Below, one piece after another: positions 29,003 to 37,071 of a DNA stretch of 64,000 bases. This stretch comes from Methanobacterium sp. BRmetb2 (lineage in GTDB: Archaea > Methanobacteriota > Methanobacteria > Methanobacteriales > Methanobacteriaceae). How positions within the stretch are numbered: position 1 is the first letter of the stretch; every line of letters begins with the position of its first letter. Location: NCBI GenBank assembly GCA_003491285.1, contig CP022705.1:1237501-1301500 (forward strand). Reading direction: 5' to 3'. The position numbers and the translations under genes were made by a program. A model generated the notes under the pieces. It worked only from the letters and a program-made list of their open reading frames with translations. It had not been told where the DNA came from and searched no databases.

Positions 29003-29311
29003 TTGGAAAAAAAAATAACCATGGACTGTGATGAAGCCATAGAATACATAAAAAATAATGTTAAAGAGTATGATATTTTAGAATTGTCTTATAACAGAGT
29101 TTACACTCCTGGAGAAGTATTAGGAATAGAAGCCTGCGAAATTAAGGGCAGAAAAAGTTGTTGTGTGATGATAAGTGTAGCTGAGGAAACTGTAAGCACC
29201 TCTGTTGAAATTGATTTAGAAGAAATAAAAGATGATCTTATTGAAGTAATTCATATACCTCGAGATAAAGAGGAAAAAACAATAATAATGATTGAAAAGT
29301 GTGATGTTTAA
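29003..29311 (+). CDS. Small acidic protein of unknown function, paralogue 2
   Basis: This 102-residue protein is clearly homologous to the gene at 28506 (shared core YNR-Y-PGEVLGIE-like and DDLIEVIH). It differs in the middle, where a KSCCVM pair of cysteines appears, plus one Cys near the N-terminus and one at the C-terminus. The start is TTG, seven bases after GGAGGG. About 200 A/T-rich bases separate it from paralogue 1, so it has its own promoter. The function is unknown; the cysteines could allow metal binding or redox behaviour that the first copy lacks. Confidence 0.65.
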   Translation: MEKKITMDCDEAIEYIKNNVKEYDILELSYNRVYTPGEVLGIEACEIKGRKSCCVMISVAEETVSTSVEIDLEEIKDDLIEVIHIPRDKEEKTIIMIEKCDV

Positions 29312-29339
29312 GTTTCATTTTTAGTATAAAGATGAGAGT

Positions 29340-30434
29340 TTATACCAGAGAATTATAAGATCCATCACCATCAATTAATTTTACATTCACGGATTTAAAA
29401 CTTAAATAAATTTCTTTACCTTTACTTATTCCTAATTTTTCACATGAACTAGGCGTTAAAATTCCTTTGAAACTGGTTTCACCTACTTTAACTTCTATCC
29501 ACACTATGGGGCCAATTTTGATAATATCCACTACTTTTCCTTTGATCTGATTTCGGATGGAAGATATAAATGGTTCATTGGAAAATATTATGTTTTCAGG
29601 TCTAATTGCCACAAAAACTTTATTACTCTCTGATTCTAAGATATCAGAGCTGTGTACAATTAAGTTGTGGTCCATTTTAATATTAATAATGTCTTTGTCT
29701 TTTCCAATTATTTCTCCCTCAAAAACATTGTGCACTCCTACAAAATCAGCCACAAAATTATGGGATGGTTTGGAAAATACTTCAGTTACTGTACCCTGTT
29801 GTAATATTTTACCATTCTTCATAACTGCCACTACTTCTGCTAAATTCCAGACATCATTAAAATTATGAGAAACATGTATACATGTTGTTTCATAGTCTCG
29901 AATTACATTTTTAATTAGCCCTGTCATATGGGAGTGAGTCTTTACATCCAGAGCACTGAACGGCTCATCCATCAACAAAATATTCGGTTCAACAATAAGC
30001 GATCTTGCAACTGCTGTTCTCTGTTTTTCACCACCACTTAAAGTTTCAGGTTTTCTATCCAGTAGATGATCTATATTCAAGAGTTCACTCATTTTTAAAA
30101 CTTTTGATTCGATTTCAACTTTGTTTTTAGTCTTTTTCTTCAAACCATAGGCAATATTATCAAAAACACTCATATGGGGAAATAGAACATAATCCTGATA
30201 AACAATGCTTATACCTCGATTTTCAGGATTTAATTCAGTGATATTAACTCCCTCCAGGAATATTCTACCTTTTTCTGGCTTGAAAAAACCGGCAATTGTT
30301 TCTAAAAGTACAGACTTACCAGAGCCGGTTGGCCCTATAATCACTAAATAATCATTTTTTTTAACTTTAAGATTTATTCCGTCAAGATAAAATTCCCCAA
30401 GATCCACACTTAAATTTTCTATTTCTAAAAACAA
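29340..30434 (-). CDS. modC: Molybdate/tungstate ABC transporter ATP-binding protein
   Basis: This 364-residue ABC ATPase has Walker A GPTGSGKS (about residues 33-40), signature LSGGEKQR (about 132-139), Walker B ILLMDEPFSALD (about 153-164) and the switch histidine in IHVSHN. A C-terminal regulatory region (about 235-364) resembles the TOBE/Mop-like oxyanion-binding domains of ModC and WtpC. It is third in the modA-modB-modC operon (13-base gap after modB). Whether it prefers molybdate or tungstate cannot be decided here; WtpC and TupC are the alternatives. Confidence 0.85.
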   Translation of the reverse strand: MFLEIENLSVDLGEFYLDGINLKVKKNDYLVIIGPTGSGKSVLLETIAGFFKPEKGRIFLEGVNITELNPENRGISIVYQDYVLFPHMSVFDNIAYGLKKKTKNKVEIESKVLKMSELLNIDHLLDRKPETLSGGEKQRTAVARSLIVEPNILLMDEPFSALDVKTHSHMTGLIKNVIRDYETTCIHVSHNFNDVWNLAEVVAVMKNGKILQQGTVTEVFSKPSHNFVADFVGVHNVFEGEIIGKDKDIINIKMDHNLIVHSSDILESESNKVFVAIRPENIIFSNEPFISSIRNQIKGKVVDIIKIGPIVWIEVKVGETSFKGILTPSSCEKLGISKGKEIYLSFKSVNVKLIDGDGSYNSLV

Positions 30435-30447
30435 ATTATCACCATGG

Positions 30448-31254
30448 TCAAGCTTCTGTTTCCTTTGCGAATTTTTCTAGAACAAAAATGGCTATAAATG
30501 ATATAATAACCAGTAATATGCCTGCTGTTAATGCCATATCTACATTTCCAAATGACAAATTAAGATAAAGGGCAATAGGAAGAGTTTCAGTCTTCATAAA
30601 ACTACCTCCTCCTATAAATAGTACAGCAGCAAATGTTCCAATACATCTGGCAACTGTAACAATAGAGGAAGCAAACACACCATTTTTAGCTAGGGGAAGC
30701 GTAATATTTGTAAAAGTTTCAAATTCACTGTATCCTAAACTTCTAGAAACAAATTCATATCGTGTATTAATATAATTAAATGTTGAGTAAAGTATTCTTA
30801 TAGCAAAAGGCAATGCTACAAAGAATTGCGCTATAACTATTCCGGTAGTGGTAAATGCAATTTTGATACCCAACTCTTCAAGAGGTTTTCCTAAAAGTGT
30901 ATTCCCAAACAACATTAATAATGCAAGACCTAAAACTATTTCAGGAAAGGCCATAGGTAAATCTAAAATACTCTTTATTAAGGTCTTTAAAGGAAAATTA
31001 TATCTACTCAAAGCATAAGCAGTCGGTATAGCCACTAACATAACACATATGGCTGATATTCCTGCAGTGTAGATTGTAAGCTTCAAAGCAAATATCATTT
31101 CATCTGAAAATAATGATTCAATAAATCCAGAAGGACTGGGAATAATGAATAGACTACAAATAGCAGTAAACAAAAACAGAGTAAAAATTATAGAAATTGA
31201 AATAAATGTTAATTCAAGCTTTGATCTCATTGTATCGCTCATTTGACTGTTCAT
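30448..31254 (-). CDS. modB: Molybdate/tungstate ABC transporter permease
   Basis: This binding-protein-dependent permease of about 268 residues has six hydrophobic segments and the EAA-like coupling loop (SLGYSEFETFTNITLPLAKNG, about two thirds along). It forms the membrane channel for the modA-bound oxyanion. The ATG at 31254 (MNSQMSD) is chosen because the longer TTG start at 31281 falls inside the loop of a perfect stem-loop between modA and modB. It sits between modA (49 bases) and modC. Confidence 0.85.
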   Translation of the reverse strand: MNSQMSDTMRSKLELTFISISIIFTLFLFTAICSLFIIPSPSGFIESLFSDEMIFALKLTIYTAGISAICVMLVAIPTAYALSRYNFPLKTLIKSILDLPMAFPEIVLGLALLMLFGNTLLGKPLEELGIKIAFTTTGIVIAQFFVALPFAIRILYSTFNYINTRYEFVSRSLGYSEFETFTNITLPLAKNGVFASSIVTVARCIGTFAAVLFIGGGSFMKTETLPIALYLNLSFGNVDMALTAGILLVIISFIAIFVLEKFAKETEA

Positions 31255-31269
31255 AATTAATAAAATAAA

Positions 31270-31293
31270 AATAGAAGTCAAAAAACTTCTATT
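31270..31293 (-). promoter_or_regulatory. Stem-loop between modA and modB
   Basis: Perfect 8-base arms AATAGAAG and CTTCTATT enclose an 8-base loop. On the transcript it lies 10 bases after the modA stop and 15 bases before the modB start. Intercistronic hairpins after binding-protein genes often raise the level of the binding protein over the membrane parts. Confidence 0.55.
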
Positions 31294-31303
31294 AATTTCA
31301 ATT

Positions 31304-32110
31304 TTATTGTGTTACTGGTTCAAATCCCCATTTTTTCCATATTGCTAAACCTTCATCAGATAATACATAGTCTTCAAATTTCATAGATAGATCTTTGTCT
31401 TTGGTGTAAACTGTAACTGCGATAGGAATTGTTTTTATTTTGTTCTGGTCTGCAGGGATTTTTATTTCCTCAATTTTTCCTTTACCTTCACTCCAACTTA
31501 GCATGTCCTGCCAGATAATAGTAGCATCTGCTTGGTCAGTTACTAAATAAGTTAAAAGTTGGTTTACAGTTGTTGTGTACCCTACTACATTTGGTTTAAC
31601 TTGAGCAAGGAGATTATCTGTTCCAAGGATTTGTTCACTGGTTTTACCTATAGCAGGTCCTTTTGGATCACCAAGAACTACTCTCACTCCGGGATTTGCA
31701 AGGTCTTCTATGCCTTGAATGTTTTTTGGATTACCTGCTTGGACAGCAATAGTAGGTATATGTTTGGTTACATCTTTAATTGTATCATTAATTAAGTATC
31801 CTTTTTTTTGTCCCTCTTGAGTGTACTTGGTATCACCAGGGATAAAAATATCAGCATCTTTTTGAGTCTCTAATATGCCAAATAAATCAGCAGCCCCACC
31901 ATATCTTATTTCAACTTCAACACCAGGATTTTCCTTTTCAAAATTTGCTTTTAATTCGTTAATAGCTTTTATAGTACCTGCACCAGCAAGAACTTTTATA
32001 GTTTTGCCGTCAGCACTATTAGTATTACTAAAAATTCCACTAGCATATACTCCTGCAATTACTAAGATAATTACTATAACACCTATAATTGCCATATTTT
32101 TTGATTCCAT
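31304..32110 (-). CDS. modA: Molybdate/tungstate ABC transporter substrate-binding protein
   Basis: This 268-residue ModA/WtpA-family protein has an N-terminal membrane anchor (residues 6-26, IGVIVIILVIAGVYASG). A type II periplasmic-binding fold follows, starting IKVLAGAGTIKAINELKANFEK, with YGGAADLFGILE as the oxyanion-contact region and LGDPKGPAIGKTSEQIL in the second lobe. It captures molybdate or tungstate outside the membrane. Short length and sequence fit ModA as well as the archaeal WtpA. A dyad enclosing the TATA element lies at 32158-32181, which suggests regulation by metal supply. Confidence 0.85.
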   Translation of the reverse strand: MESKNMAIIGVIVIILVIAGVYASGIFSNTNSADGKTIKVLAGAGTIKAINELKANFEKENPGVEVEIRYGGAADLFGILETQKDADIFIPGDTKYTQEGQKKGYLINDTIKDVTKHIPTIAVQAGNPKNIQGIEDLANPGVRVVLGDPKGPAIGKTSEQILGTDNLLAQVKPNVVGYTTTVNQLLTYLVTDQADATIIWQDMLSWSEGKGKIEEIKIPADQNKIKTIPIAVTVYTKDKDLSMKFEDYVLSDEGLAIWKKWGFEPVTQ

Positions 32111-32413
32111 CTAATGCCTCCTTATTTGGGTATTAATAAAAACCTATCATAGTCTAATGATATGTACTTATATACTTATCGAGCTTTAAATGAGATCTGA
32201 AAATCTTAATTATTTCGTTCAATTTGATTGAATATAAAATAAAATCTTAATTATCAATGATTAACAGATGAATTTTGTTCATTCCTTGTTTTAATTTAAT
32301 AAATTATTCTAATTTAATTAAATACTGATAAGCACTGATTTTTAACTGATTTATAAAATTTTTCATGTCAAAGTATATACAAAAAAAATTACAAAATTAA
32401 ATGTGGTGATAAC
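32111..32413. other. Divergent modA / molbindin intergenic region
   Basis: No gene is visible. The region contains the modA promoter with its dyad (32158-32181) and GGAGG before the modA ATG. It also holds the promoter of the plus-strand molbindin gene, with GGTGA just before 32414. Confidence 0.55.
32158..32181. promoter_or_regulatory. 24-bp dyad at the modA promoter
   Basis: On the plus strand: TGATATG, ten bases (TACTTATATA), CTTATCG. The arms each match the CGATATG / CATATCG consensus at six of seven positions. On the minus strand the spacer reads TATATAAGTA, a TATA box, so bound protein would block modABC initiation. Overall length and CG-to-CG layout resemble ModE-type boxes. The binding protein is inferred, not seen. 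Confidence 0.55.
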
Positions 32414-32623
32414 ATGAAAATAAGTGCTAGAAATGTTGTTGAAGGAACTGTTGAATCCGTGAAAGAAGGAATGATAATGGCCAACATAAAAGTGAGAATT
32501 GAATCTCCGGAAATTATGACTGCAATAATTACCAAAGAAGCAACAGAAGAACTGGGTATAAAAGAAGGGGAAAAAGTAAAGCTAGTTATAAAATCTACGG
32601 AAGTAATGGTAGGTCGAGATTAA
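32414..32623 (+). CDS. mop: Molbindin (Mop/TOBE oxyanion-binding protein)
   Basis: This 69-residue single TOBE domain opens with the family start MKISARNVVEGTVESVKEG and continues with KVRIESPEIMTAIITKEATEELGIKEGEKVKLVIKSTEVMV. Molbindins assemble as hexamers that bind molybdate or tungstate and act as stores or buffers. It is divergent from modABC and convergent with the small ribbon-helix-helix gene. GGTGA precedes the start. Confidence 0.9.
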   Translation: MKISARNVVEGTVESVKEGMIMANIKVRIESPEIMTAIITKEATEELGIKEGEKVKLVIKSTEVMVGRD

Positions 32624-32660
32624 TCAACATTACTTTCAATATTTTTTTTAAAATCACAAT

Positions 32661-32813
32661 TTATAAAAGACCTTTCAGTTTATTTTTCCTTAGATAGTCT
32701 ATTATAGCTCTTCTAATAAGATTTCCAATTGTTATATCTCCTTTTTTAATTGATAATTCTCTAAGTTCTTCATAAACTTCTCTTGGTATTTTTATAGTTA
32801 TTTGTTTATCCAT
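32661..32813 (-). CDS. 50-residue ribbon-helix-helix DNA-binding protein
   Basis: This short gene reads MDKQITIKIPREVYEEL at its start, then a helix-turn-helix pair through IGNLIRRAIIDYLRKNK. The strand (QITIKIP) followed by two helices with hydrophobic periodicity is the ribbon-helix-helix (CopG/Arc-like) pattern; such proteins bind DNA as dimers. GGAAG precedes the ATG. It lies 55 bases downstream of the fmdE-like gene on the same strand and converges on molbindin. It is a candidate regulator of the surrounding Mo/W genes, but no target is proven. Confidence 0.7.
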   Translation of the reverse strand: MDKQITIKIPREVYEELRELSIKKGDITIGNLIRRAIIDYLRKNKLKGLL

Positions 32814-32868
32814 AAAAAAACTTCCAGTTTTTAGTTAAGTATTAAACGGATAAGTATAAATTTATTCC

Positions 32869-33456
32869 CTATTTTGATTGATTTTTAGAATTCAAACATC
32901 CCAAACAAATGTTTCCACCATCTTTACTGATAAATGATTCGTTACAGATTTCACATATTACTATATTTTTTTTCTCTTTTTTAGGTACCTTTACTTGAAC
33001 ATATTCCCAACTGTAAACAGAATCTCTAGCTTCAATTAAATCTGATATTGCATCCTCATGAGAAATTTTCTTTTTATTCATGTACCATGAATGAAGTAAA
33101 GGATATTCAACGGTTTTTGAAGGGTCTAAAAATATTCTGACTCCCTTAACATAACTTTCACCAATTTTAGCCATTTTGTTCATAGTAATTGCCATTTTTT
33201 CATAATCATGTACTTTTAGTCTTTTATTTCCAACTGTACATCCACAGATTATCTGAAAAGGATCGGGTAGGCAGTTTAGAGTCTCACAAGTTACATAAAC
33301 TCTTTCATTTTCCTTAACATCCAGTAATTTAAATGCTAAATTTAACATCTGTATCCCAATAAAAGCTCCAGTACTTAAATGCCCATGGAAGGGTACAACT
33401 TTATCTATTTGTTCAATCATTTGTGGATTATTGATTTTATCGGTTATTTCATCCAT
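32869..33456 (-). CDS. FmdE-family protein with C-terminal zinc finger (copy 1)
   Basis: This 195-residue FmdE-type protein has the core motif HGHLSTGAFIGIQML near residue 24, NCLPDPFQIICGCTVGNKRLKV near 60-81, and a treble-clef finger CEICNESF with CLGCLN at the C-terminus. FmdE was named from an open reading frame beside the Mo formylmethanofuran dehydrogenase genes. Structural work on homologues suggests a metal or pterin-associated role, but its reaction is not established. The family active-site cysteine found as HGHLCPG elsewhere is serine here. A half-site of the local dyad (CGATATG, 33490-33496) lies in its promoter. Confidence 0.8.
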   Translation of the reverse strand: MDEITDKINNPQMIEQIDKVVPFHGHLSTGAFIGIQMLNLAFKLLDVKENERVYVTCETLNCLPDPFQIICGCTVGNKRLKVHDYEKMAITMNKMAKIGESYVKGVRIFLDPSKTVEYPLLHSWYMNKKKISHEDAISDLIEARDSVYSWEYVQVKVPKKEKKNIVICEICNESFISKDGGNICLGCLNSKNQSK

Positions 33457-33576
33457 TTTATCACCGGGTTTTATAAATAATATTTAGCTCGATATGTTAT
33501 TTATTGTACTTCCAGCCTATAAATTTTATAAAATTTTATTATACTCTATAAATATGAATTTATGAACTGTTTTTTG

Positions 33577-34185
33577 TTACTTATGAATATGAATCCATAA
33601 ACCTGTTTTATCGTTAATTATTTTGTAATTTAGAATATTTGTCGAATTTAAACAGTCATTTAATTTGTTTGTGCTGATTTTGGGTGGTTTTTTAATCTCT
33701 TTAATATTATTATCTGTCTGTTTGAGAGATCTTCTGTATTTTTTATGGATTTTGTCTAATCCAGAATTTCCATATCCACCTCCAATATAAGCAAAACCTC
33801 CTTTTTTCAAAGTTCTATCTATTTCATTAAATGCTGTAATCATATCTTTCCAGAAGAACATGGATCCCCGGCTGACAATTAAATCTGCAAAATTATTTTC
33901 AAAAGGCATGTTATGAACATCTGCAACCAAGGGAGTTATCCTATTTTCTAACTTCTCTTTTTTGATATTTTCTCGAGCAATTCTTAACATTTCGGAGGAG
34001 ATATCTGTAGCGTATATTTCTAAGTCTGAATTTTTAGCAATTTCTATAGCTAGGAAAGCAGGTCCTGTACCTATATCTATACAGATTCCATTATTAATGC
34101 TACTTAACTCTAAAATATCACAGGATATATTAGTATAAATATTCAAAGTGTTTTTGCAAAGTTTATCCATTTTTCCTTTAGTCAT
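33577..34185 (-). CDS. Class I SAM-dependent methyltransferase
   Basis: This 202-residue methyltransferase has motif I IDIGTGPAFLAIEIA near residues 35-49, an acidic end of strand 2 (IYATDISSEML), and motif IV-like DLIVSRGSMFFW near 102-113. The first codons are preceded directly by the stop of the DUF364-type gene with no gap, so the two are probably co-translated. The partner genes are FmdE-like and metal-chelation-like, so a metalloenzyme- or cofactor-related substrate is plausible, but the sequence does not reveal it. Confidence 0.8.
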   Translation of the reverse strand: MTKGKMDKLCKNTLNIYTNISCDILELSSINNGICIDIGTGPAFLAIEIAKNSDLEIYATDISSEMLRIARENIKKEKLENRITPLVADVHNMPFENNFADLIVSRGSMFFWKDMITAFNEIDRTLKKGGFAYIGGGYGNSGLDKIHKKYRRSLKQTDNNIKEIKKPPKISTNKLNDCLNSTNILNYKIINDKTGLWIHIHK

Positions 34186-34932
34186 TTAATCTTCCATCAC
34201 CCGGTATATTAACTCGTTTTTGCAAATTTTACTGTTAATCATCCCTCCACTTTGACTTATTTTTTGAAGGATCGGTTGGGCTTTAATTATTTCTACCCCT
34301 GCCAGCATATTAGCCCCATAATCGAATAAAACTTCACTCATTGTTGTGCTTGGACCTAAAATAATTACATAAGTGTCTTCATTACACAGATTTAAAAACC
34401 TCTCCATGGACTTGTTGATAAGTGTGGAACCTGTAATGATTACAATATCACTTTTAGGAATTACATATTCTGCTGCAGATTCATTTATTATTCCTTTTTT
34501 CGGATTTATAATGGAAGGATCAGATTCTAAAACCCATAATTGGCTGGATGAAGCTTTAATTTTGGGTATTAAAGGAAATCTTCCCACCATTGTAATTTTT
34601 TTGTCCTTTCCCATTTCTATTGCTAAACCCAATGCATTAATGTCAGTTTTTCCTTTAGGTTTCACCATGGAATTTATTGCAGCAACCCCTATGCTGGCTT
34701 CTACCATATTCCATGAACGGGAATATTCAGCTAATTCTAATGTTGTTTTTGAATTTAACTCTCCTAGATCTTTAGTGTAATTTCCATGTTTGAAGGGAAT
34801 ACCATATGTCTTGGCAACACCACAGTATTTCCCATCTACTCCGGTCCATGATATGCCTACCCGAACATCTTTTACAGGGGAGGCATTGCTTTTTAATGAA
34901 GAGATTAAATCATCGATTAATTTCATTTCCAT
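34186..34932 (-). CDS. DUF364/DUF4213-type putative metal-chelation protein
   Basis: This 248-residue protein resembles the DUF4213-DUF364 family, an enolase-N-terminal-like domain followed by a Rossmann-like one (VGRFPLIPKIKASSSQLWVLESDP, then VIITGSTLINKSMERFLNLC and IILGPSTTMSEVLFDYGANMLAGVE). The family is annotated as putative heavy-metal chelators and often lies by metal transport and Mo-enzyme genes. The ATG overlaps the stop of the upstream fmdE-like gene by one base (TAATG), so it is in one operon with it. I cannot name a reaction. Confidence 0.7.
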   Translation of the reverse strand: MEMKLIDDLISSLKSNASPVKDVRVGISWTGVDGKYCGVAKTYGIPFKHGNYTKDLGELNSKTTLELAEYSRSWNMVEASIGVAAINSMVKPKGKTDINALGLAIEMGKDKKITMVGRFPLIPKIKASSSQLWVLESDPSIINPKKGIINESAAEYVIPKSDIVIITGSTLINKSMERFLNLCNEDTYVIILGPSTTMSEVLFDYGANMLAGVEIIKAQPILQKISQSGGMINSKICKNELIYRVMED

Positions 34933-35498
34933 TAGTTAGTCTCCAATTTTGTGTAGTACGGCTTATTGGCGCATGAGTGGCACACTTTGTCTCCATTGAT
35001 TATTAATTCTCTCTTGTCTAATATCCGCTCACCGCAGATGTTACAAACTGCTTTAAATTTGGGGAAACCCGGTAAATCTTCTTCAGGTATTTCTACACAA
35101 ACTTCTTCTATCTTAAAAAGCTCTTCTTCTGGAATCTGTGATAGTTCTTTTACCATGTCATCCATTTCAAATTCACCTGGAGTTCTATTGGAGTTTTCTA
35201 TGGTTGAAATTCTAACGGCTCTATTGTTACTAGTATCAACAAATGTACTTGCGAATTTACCGTAATTAAGGTATTTTAAACTTCGATGGCCGAGAGAACA
35301 TCCAGTAATAGCTTGCACAGCATCGGCCATACAACGGTCTATCTCTAAATACACGATCAAATCCTTATTTCTTTTATATAAATTCATATCCAGTTTTTTA
35401 AGCCCAGCAATACTCATTCGAGTTCCGATAACAATGCCGGGACAAAGACCACCATGAAACTTTTGTGCCTTTTTAACCAGTTTCTCAAAATCACTCAT
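34932..35498 (-). CDS. FmdE-family protein with C-terminal zinc finger (copy 2)
   Basis: This 188-residue FmdE-type protein keeps the canonical HGGLCPGIVIGTRM motif near residues 15-28 (Cys present, unlike copy 1), the DRCMADAVQAITGCSLGHRSLKYLNYGK segment, and a C-terminal treble clef CNICGER with CHSCANK. It is the first gene of a three-gene operon (fmdE-like, DUF364-type, methyltransferase) with overlapping or abutting ends. Its promoter carries a well-formed dyad around the TATA box. The Fmd catalytic genes fmdB and fmdC are not nearby. Confidence 0.82.
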   Translation of the reverse strand: MSDFEKLVKKAQKFHGGLCPGIVIGTRMSIAGLKKLDMNLYKRNKDLIVYLEIDRCMADAVQAITGCSLGHRSLKYLNYGKFASTFVDTSNNRAVRISTIENSNRTPGEFEMDDMVKELSQIPEEELFKIEEVCVEIPEEDLPGFPKFKAVCNICGERILDKRELIINGDKVCHSCANKPYYTKLETN

Positions 35499-35831
35499 TT
35501 TTTCACCAATTAAACAAATATAATCGAAATGTATATATAATCATATCGTTTACTCTAATTTGATTGTTTAATGATCAATTTTCTGGTTAAATATTAACAA
35601 TTAGGAGGCTATTAATTTAAAAACATGAAAATTAAAGAATAATTAAAGAATTATACTTGTAGGTTATTTAAATACAAAATGAAACACTATTTTTTCATGA
35701 TAAAATTAATTTTCCAACTCTAAATTTAGTAATTCCTACTTTTTTAATAAACTTTTTAAGAAAGTAAAAAATTAATAAATAGAATATTATAAAGTCTTTT
35801 AGGAAGAAAATACAGGTATTTTTGCATGAAT
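35499..35831. other. Intergenic region upstream of the fmdE-like operon
   Basis: No gene is visible. The dyad at 35525-35548 with its TATA-like spacer lies near the minus-strand start. An AGGAGG word near 35604 is followed only by a five-codon frame, so it is not counted as a gene. The far end is the trailer of the polyferredoxin gene. Confidence 0.5.
35525..35548. promoter_or_regulatory. 24-bp dyad at the fmdE-like operon promoter
   Basis: CGAAATG, ten bases (TATATATAAT), CATATCG. The arms are inverted with one mismatch, and the spacer is a TATA-like run in both directions. It lies 27 bases from the ATG at 35498, so promoter overlap is likely. It has the same 7-10-7 geometry as the elements at 32158 and 37033. 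Confidence 0.6.
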
Positions 35832-36824
35832 TTACTCTACCAGTCCTGAAAGTATTCTTTGCCAGGATTTCGAGCGTATATTCTCTAAGTTCATTTTATA
35901 TCTATTTATTATAATTCCATTTTGAGGACAGGCTTTTGCACAAGCTCCACATAGAACACAAACCTTAGAATTTACTACAGATTTATTATCCTCAATTTTG
36001 ATGGCATTGCATGGGCAAACATCTTCACATGCATGGCATGTTTCACCTTTACATTCAAAATCTTCTTGAAAAACGATTTCACCTTCAAATGGTTTTGTAA
36101 TTTCTGCAGCGTCAACTGGACATACTTCTTGACACCATCCACAATTTATACATGAATACTCACTTAAAATGATATTTCCAGTAATTTCTGTATCTTTAGG
36201 ATCCAAATCCTGTTCACCATATGAACATATCCTACAAACTGCTTTAATTGCATCTGCGGGACATATACGTTTACATATCAGACAGTAAACACATTTATTT
36301 TCATCTACTTTAATATCTGATATCTGTTTCTGATCTCTTTTTGTTGTTATGGCCTCAGCAGGGCACATTTCCTCACAAATACCACAACTAATACATTTTT
36401 CATCCTCAATACTAATTTCGCCAGTTACAAGATCTTTTCTTTGGGGTAATGTTCGGGCAACATTTATTGCATCTCTTGGACAAGCTATTTCACATGCTCC
36501 ACAATATATGCATGTATCATCATCGATACTGGAGTTATGGGTCCATTTAGGATATTCTTCCATATATTTGATGTTTTTATCGTTAATTGCAAATTCTAAT
36601 GCACTAAAAGGACATGCTGATGCACACAAACCACATAAAGCACAATCATCTTCATTGATATTGATGTAATCCATTTTTAAAAGTCCTCTTGCTATGGGCA
36701 AGATAGGATTTAATTTTATGGCAGTTGTGGGACATATATCTGAACATATTCCACAGCCTACACAGTTCTCAGTTAAATAATTAAGAGAACGTATTTGGTC
36801 TCCATTTCTTTCAACAGTACTCAT
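35832..36824 (-). CDS. FwdF-like polyferredoxin with eight cluster motifs
   Basis: This 330-residue paralogue of FwdF opens with CVGCGICSDICP, followed by CALCGLCASACP, CIYCGACEIACP, CISCGICEEMCP, CVYCLICKRICP and CINCGWCQEVCP. A modified CKGETCHACEDVCP and CVLCGACAKACP close the series. The seventh motif deviates by spacing. It starts four bases after a small ferredoxin gene and shares its promoter. In Methanobacteriales such a protein would be FmdF of the Mo isoenzyme, but no fmdB or fmdC is nearby. The nearest redox enzyme is the molybdopterin oxidoreductase at 37302. An electron-carrier role is safe; its partner is not. Confidence 0.88.
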   Translation of the reverse strand: MSTVERNGDQIRSLNYLTENCVGCGICSDICPTTAIKLNPILPIARGLLKMDYININEDDCALCGLCASACPFSALEFAINDKNIKYMEEYPKWTHNSSIDDDTCIYCGACEIACPRDAINVARTLPQRKDLVTGEISIEDEKCISCGICEEMCPAEAITTKRDQKQISDIKVDENKCVYCLICKRICPADAIKAVCRICSYGEQDLDPKDTEITGNIILSEYSCINCGWCQEVCPVDAAEITKPFEGEIVFQEDFECKGETCHACEDVCPCNAIKIEDNKSVVNSKVCVLCGACAKACPQNGIIINRYKMNLENIRSKSWQRILSGLVE

Positions 36825-36828
36825 CTAA

Positions 36829-37020
36829 TCATTCCTTACTTATGGCTTGATTGGGACAATTTTGGATGCATAAATCGCAATCATCACAATTTTCTGGGAA
36901 AAAAACTATTTCGTCGTTTTCCTCTTTTAATGCCCCTTTTTCACATAGTTTAATACATAGGCCTTCGCCAGGGCAATTTGATATTTTACCACATTTTTCA
37001 TCATCAATTATTATAGACAT
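36829..37020 (-). CDS. Small two-cluster ferredoxin-like protein
   Basis: This 63-residue protein has an atypical first cluster site, CGKISNCPGEGLCIKLC (wider spacing), and a normal second one, CDDCDLCIQNCP. It lies four bases before the eight-cluster polyferredoxin, so the pair is one operon. Start-codon context contains GGTGAT. A dyad overlaps the leader at 37033-37056. It probably passes electrons between the polyferredoxin and a partner enzyme; which one is unknown. Confidence 0.8.
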   Translation of the reverse strand: MSIIIDDEKCGKISNCPGEGLCIKLCEKGALKEENDEIVFFPENCDDCDLCIQNCPNQAISKE

Positions 37021-37032
37021 TATTAATCACCA

Positions 37033-37056
37033 CGATCTGAATCTGCTTACATATCG
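37033..37056. promoter_or_regulatory. 24-bp dyad in the ferredoxin/polyferredoxin leader
   Basis: CGATCTG, ten bases, CATATCG: one mismatch between the inverted arms and the same 7-10-7 geometry as the modA and fmdE-like dyads. Here the TATA element (TTTATATAC, about 37071-37079 as read on the plus strand) lies upstream of the dyad on the minus strand, so the dyad covers the predicted transcription start. Confidence 0.55.
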
Positions 37057-37071
37057 ATAGTTATTAACTAT
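37057..37071. promoter_or_regulatory. Perfect 7-1-7 palindrome beside the ferredoxin promoter
   Basis: ATAGTTA, T, TAACTAT. It abuts the dyad at 37033-37056 and separates it from the TATA box. It may be a second operator. A/T-rich palindromes also arise by chance, so this is tentative. Confidence 0.4.
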
